Shown here piece after piece: positions 60,026 to 64,000 of a stretch of 64,000 nt of DNA. A program made the translations under genes and the position numbers. The DNA comes from Odontesthes bonariensis. Taxonomy: Eukaryota > Chordata > Actinopteri > Atheriniformes > Atherinopsidae. Within the stretch, counting starts at the first letter, position 1. The number at the start of each line of letters is the position of its first letter. The stretch covers positions 16,080,436-16,144,435 of the forward strand of contig NC_134506.1 in NCBI RefSeq assembly GCF_027942865.1, in the 5' to 3' direction. The notes beneath the pieces are model-generated. The model saw only the letters and a program-made list of their open reading frames with translations, was not told the DNA's origin and ran no database searches.

Positions 60026-63000
60026 AAATATAAAAAAAAAAACTGCAATTTTTTCGTTGTATTTTTTGGTTATTGTTAAAGTTAATCTCACTCTACACAA
60101 AAAATGATCAGACACACACATAGTTTGATTTCCATCACATCAGAACAAATCACATTTAGACCACCATAAATCTGTTGGATATATAACCTAAACACTACTC
60201 AAAAACTACCCTCAACACTTTAAACACTACATTTCCCGAAAACCTGAGTGTGTAAACAGATTTATGCCTCCAGAACATGAGTTGTACAAAAACACAAACG
60301 CAGAAAAAGAAAGAGAGAGGGAAAAATAGTGAGCTTATTCACTGTAAAGTCCTGGGCTGACGTCATAAACAAAACCACAGGAAGCTTGTAGCCACTAAGG
60401 GGCGCTAAGGTTCATCTTTTCTGTTCCAAGCCTTTGAACTACATTGTTATTTACACGCCATAACTTGGTGCTTGTCTAGTCAGAGAGGCAATTAAAGTCA
60501 ATTTCATCCGGTTTAATTAGATTAATTTGATTCATTTCTTTGAAAGGCGTTTTAGATCCCATCATCACAGTAAATCCAGGACTAGGAGGATTCTTATCAT
60601 TTATACACTTTAACTTACTTCTGATTTATCAGACCTCAAGGAGCAACGGTTAGAGATCATTTCAAACACATACCTTTTGCTGCATTTTTTTCATTTTTGT
60701 TTTATTTCTTATGTTGGATGCGTTTCTTTTCTTGAATCAAATACGGTTTATTTTCAGTCACAACCAGTGAATTCATGTTGAGCGTGTGGGGGGTCCTGGA
60801 AGGTCAGTTTGGAGCAGTGTGGGAGCATTGTTGCACAGCAGATGCATAATAATGTGAAGGTCAACAAGATAGTCATCATGCTCCGTAAAACGCAGCAGTT
60901 AAAGTGCCCAGCAATCCATTATTAGTTGCATGTATACAACAGCGAACAGTGATCAAACCAAGTGTAGATCGACCCAAGGCCAACGGTACAAGAGGTGAAG
61001 GAGAAACTGAGAGCGAAAGGGATAAATATAGGAGGGTGGAGCTGCAGATTAATTGCTGACAAAAAGGACGCCTGACCTAGACAAATGAGGAAGTGCAGGG
61101 TCTAGTGAGTTAGGGAGGAGGCTGCTCAACCCAATTGCAGGTCTGTAGGCCAATGTTACCCCCCCACCCCACCCCCAGATGATTCTACATACTCCTAAGT
61201 GATGGGAGACTACAAGCTCTCCTCCCCCAGTGCTGCTGATAGGATGATAATGAAGCATTCCTTGAAGCTGTTTCTCATTCATGGTAGCTGTGACAAGGGA
61301 CGTGATTTTTTCCACTGGGGGCAGCGAACTCTTTCAGCTAAGATCCTGGGCATGTAACCTGAGATTTGCCCTCTTCCTGCATGAATTCTCTTATGCTGGT
61401 GCTGTGGATATGAGATGGACTTCCCTGGCTGAGTGGTTGCTCCTTTTTTCCATCTGTAAATGATGGTGTGGTGTAACATCAAACTGCCCAGTATGCAAAG
61501 GAAATGCATAATTATTTCAAACTGATGTTGGACTTCACCCACAGGACTCCCCTGGGTCGCGTTTATCAAAGTTTAAATAGCTCAGAAACATGACTAAAAC
61601 AATATCTTACAAAATCTGCAGGAATATAGGGTTATTCATTTTTAAATACTCATTAAATTGACTTTAAGTTGTGCCATAAGACACAGAATAACTACAAGAA
61701 TGTCTGGATTTGTCCAGCACTGTGTAATCACAAAGGAATGTCCTGAGACATTTCTGCTTTTCCTCTACAAGACCCCTCTTTTCCCACGGCTCGTCCAGGT
61801 CTTGAGAATCTGTTTCCTCTCTCCTTCTCCCTTCCTCCCTTCCTCCCTTCCTCCCTCTCTTTTGCTCTAAGTCCCTCTGTTTGTGGAGACACATGAATAC
61901 CACAAAGGCTGGTTTATAGGATAGCTACAATACAAGCTCAGTGTTTTTAAGAGCACAAAGAGAAATACATCCTCTGAGAAACCTTTTGGAAGGAAAATAC
62001 AGGCTAAGGTTTTTCACAGTGTAAGCAGAATTAAAGAGTTTTAGTGACAAGCATGCAAGTGAACGTATGAGGGACATGTCAGCTTCTCTCCCAGAGGAAA
62101 TTTCCTAAGTTGTGTTACTTTCAGAAACCTCACCAAGAAAGGTTCTAAGGTAGAACAACAAAGCAGAGGCTAAATATGGAGAAAGCTGTATCCTTTCACA
62201 CTGATATCTCTGCTGGCAGTGATGTCATGGGTACTGAAAAAGACAGAAAGTCATCGTATTATATTTGCTTTTTTACAGTTAGGGAGTTTTTGGTCACTTG
62301 GTGACGATAGTAAAGTGCGTAAAAGCCTGCTTCAAACAGGATACTGGAGATGTGAACATGTGAACAGATCAGCAACAATGGTAAAAGGCAAAGCCACATG
62401 TGTTAACACTTTAGGTCACATGTTTGAGGGACGCCGTCTAAAATTGCTTGTGAGCTATTTGCGGGCGCTCTTCTCTCATCGTAAGCTTGTTCCAGTGTTC
62501 AAGTGAGCGACTGCATTTTATTTCAATTCACTTGTGCAAAAAAATCCTACAAGTACTTGACTCGTAGAGAGAGAGAGAGCTTGATTTTCAAGCAGATACT
62601 TTTAGCAAAGCAGCGTTTTAGCCCACACAAACACTAAATTGCTCCTCACAGGATTCAGAGAACATTTGTTGGTCTTAATGTTCCCCAGACACAAAGTGAC
62701 ATCTGCCTCTCTCCCTGCATGCCTGCTGCTCTTTGTTCAGAAGAACACCGAGGGGACAGCACACTTAAGGCAGAGATGATGTCACCATTGTGATCATTAC
62801 TGAGGCGTGCGGTGCCCTATTTTTGACCAGGCGTCACTGAGGGCAGGCCAGAACGTCTGCCTGCTCACTGCCAGGAGGAACAGTGGCCTGCCAGTGTGAA
62901 TTAACATGTTTTCATCAGTCCTAAAATCATGTTAAGACCTCCCCCACAAGTCCACCTAAGTCTGCGTGCAGAGGATCCTCAGCAAACAAATGATTTGAGT

Positions 63001-64000
63001 CTTTGAGCAAAGGTTTGTGGTTTCTTAACCTCAGTATTTTTTTTTTGTCAGCTTTAGTTTCATTTCCTTGATAAGGCATGGCAATGAATTATCCTTTCAG
63101 TCTTCTGAGTGCACACATTTTTCATAATTCAGACATCAAACATGTGCTTGCATGGATTTCTCAGATGTTTACTTTTACAAACTTCAAACATTTACTATGT
63201 TTTTAACCAATAACCAGTCATTAGTGCAGCTAATCCCAGTCTAATGTGAGTACAACTGTTGAATTATTAATTTAGTCTGTTAAAGACACTAACTGATGGT
63301 TAATTAATAAAATAATGCTTCTAGAATACAGAAATTAATTGAAGAACACTCATTTACAAGTTTTGAATAAACACAAATATGCCACAGGCGATAAACGTCT
63401 ACTTGTTTAAATTGGACCATTTTAAAGTATCTGTACACATGGTGCAAAGACACGGTAGATAGTTTTGTGAAGTAGATCATTTTTGCTTGATAAACATTTT
63501 GTCCAGTAGATGTTGTTTCCTTTGGACACCGACGTACTTTAATGGTGCATCAACCAACATTCTTCATCATGAAACTCGCAGATGTGACTGACACATTCCT
63601 GATTTCACAGGAACAGTGCATTGCTTTGTTGTGCTGCAGTTTTTTTTTAAAAATAAAGTATTCTGAAGTAACTGCCTGAATTGTTAAAGGAAATAGCATG
63701 TTATCAGTTCAAATGTATGGTAAGTGATGCGGCACTCTCACTCGTTTTCAAAATTTCTGCCATTTCACCATTTGCCTTTTGAGTTATAGAAGATGAATAG
63801 TGAGTCAAAGGGAAGTTGAGCAGTTGAGTAGACAGCTGGGTACTAGAAGTAGGTCAATTTTTGATGCAGTGCCTTTAGATTAAATTTATTTTAGAATACT
63901 GACCCTTCAGGCTTAAGAGGGAAATATCAGGCCATGATAAAGATTACCCGGCTGAGACATCAACAGCCTTTTTTACTTCAGCAAGACTCTGCCTCTCAGA
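60026..64000. other. Non-coding right end of the window
   Basis: I see no CTLD exon or RNA gene. The longest open frames (61049-61315 and 62219-62506) lack recognisable motifs or codon patterns. A CCTT/CCTC pyrimidine tract lies at about 61823-61860. Confidence 0.4.

Noticed and set aside
61049-61569. Overlapping minus-strand frames of 88 and 96 codons
   Set aside because: Composition and lack of motifs suggest chance open frames. No neighbouring exon signals.
62219-62506. A 95-codon + strand frame near the right end
   Set aside because: No recognisable domain, no splice context and low-complexity surroundings. Probably accidental.
1-64000. CRISPR arrays, prokaryotic operons, phage or defence systems
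   Set aside because: No regularly spaced repeats or prokaryotic gene organisation are present. All genes are spliced vertebrate genes or eukaryotic mobile elements.

Overview
The window is vertebrate nuclear DNA, almost certainly from a teleost fish. It has intron-rich genes with GT-AG introns, Tc1/mariner, hAT and L2-type elements of the kinds common in fish genomes, a tRNA-derived SINE, and the MARCHF7 - LY75 - PLA2R1 gene order known from vertebrates (human 2q24). There is no prokaryotic operon, CRISPR array or phage. Gene models below were assembled by hand from splice sites and codon phase.

Layout. (1) 1-10.4 kb is a transposon graveyard. A dispersed repeat (copy A, inverted) is split by a Ty3/Gypsy-type LTR element on the minus strand (785-5811). 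An L2-type LINE (+), a complete-length but frameshifted Tc1 element (7593-9219) and a fold-back element (9357-9911) follow. (2) 10.4-19.9 kb holds MARCHF7 on the + strand: ten coding exons, 798 codons, a RING-CH E3 ubiquitin ligase. Its seventh coding intron contains an hAT element that itself holds a SINE. (3) 19.9-22.8 kb is the short tail-to-tail gap, made of repeat DNA plus the LY75 3' UTR. No CD302 gene is seen there. (4) 22.87-48.57 kb holds LY75/CD205 (DEC-205) on the minus strand. I recover 35 coding exons in one continuous frame (5211 nt, 1736 residues): signal peptide, ricin-B domain, FN2 domain, ten C-type lectin-like domains, one membrane span and a short tail. Introns carry two adjacent TTAA palindromes, three Tc1/mariner relics and a small hAT element. 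(5) 48.8-55.9 kb has a LINE 3' end, copy B of the dispersed repeat (with a retroposon inserted in it), a second LINE relic and unrecognised DNA. (6) 55.9-57.4 kb has three in-phase exons of a second mannose-receptor-family gene, PLA2R1-like by position and sequence. The exons expected downstream of them are not visible. (7) 57.4-64 kb is non-coding as far as I can see, with microsatellites and a Tc1 relic.

How the genes relate. LY75 and the PLA2R1-like gene are paralogous endocytic receptors on the same strand. MARCHF7 is convergent with LY75 and unrelated in mechanism, although both matter in immune cells in mammals. I found no undescribed biological system. The most useful observations are insertion histories that can be read directly from target duplications and from an empty paralogous site, and the apparently incomplete PLA2R1-like gene.
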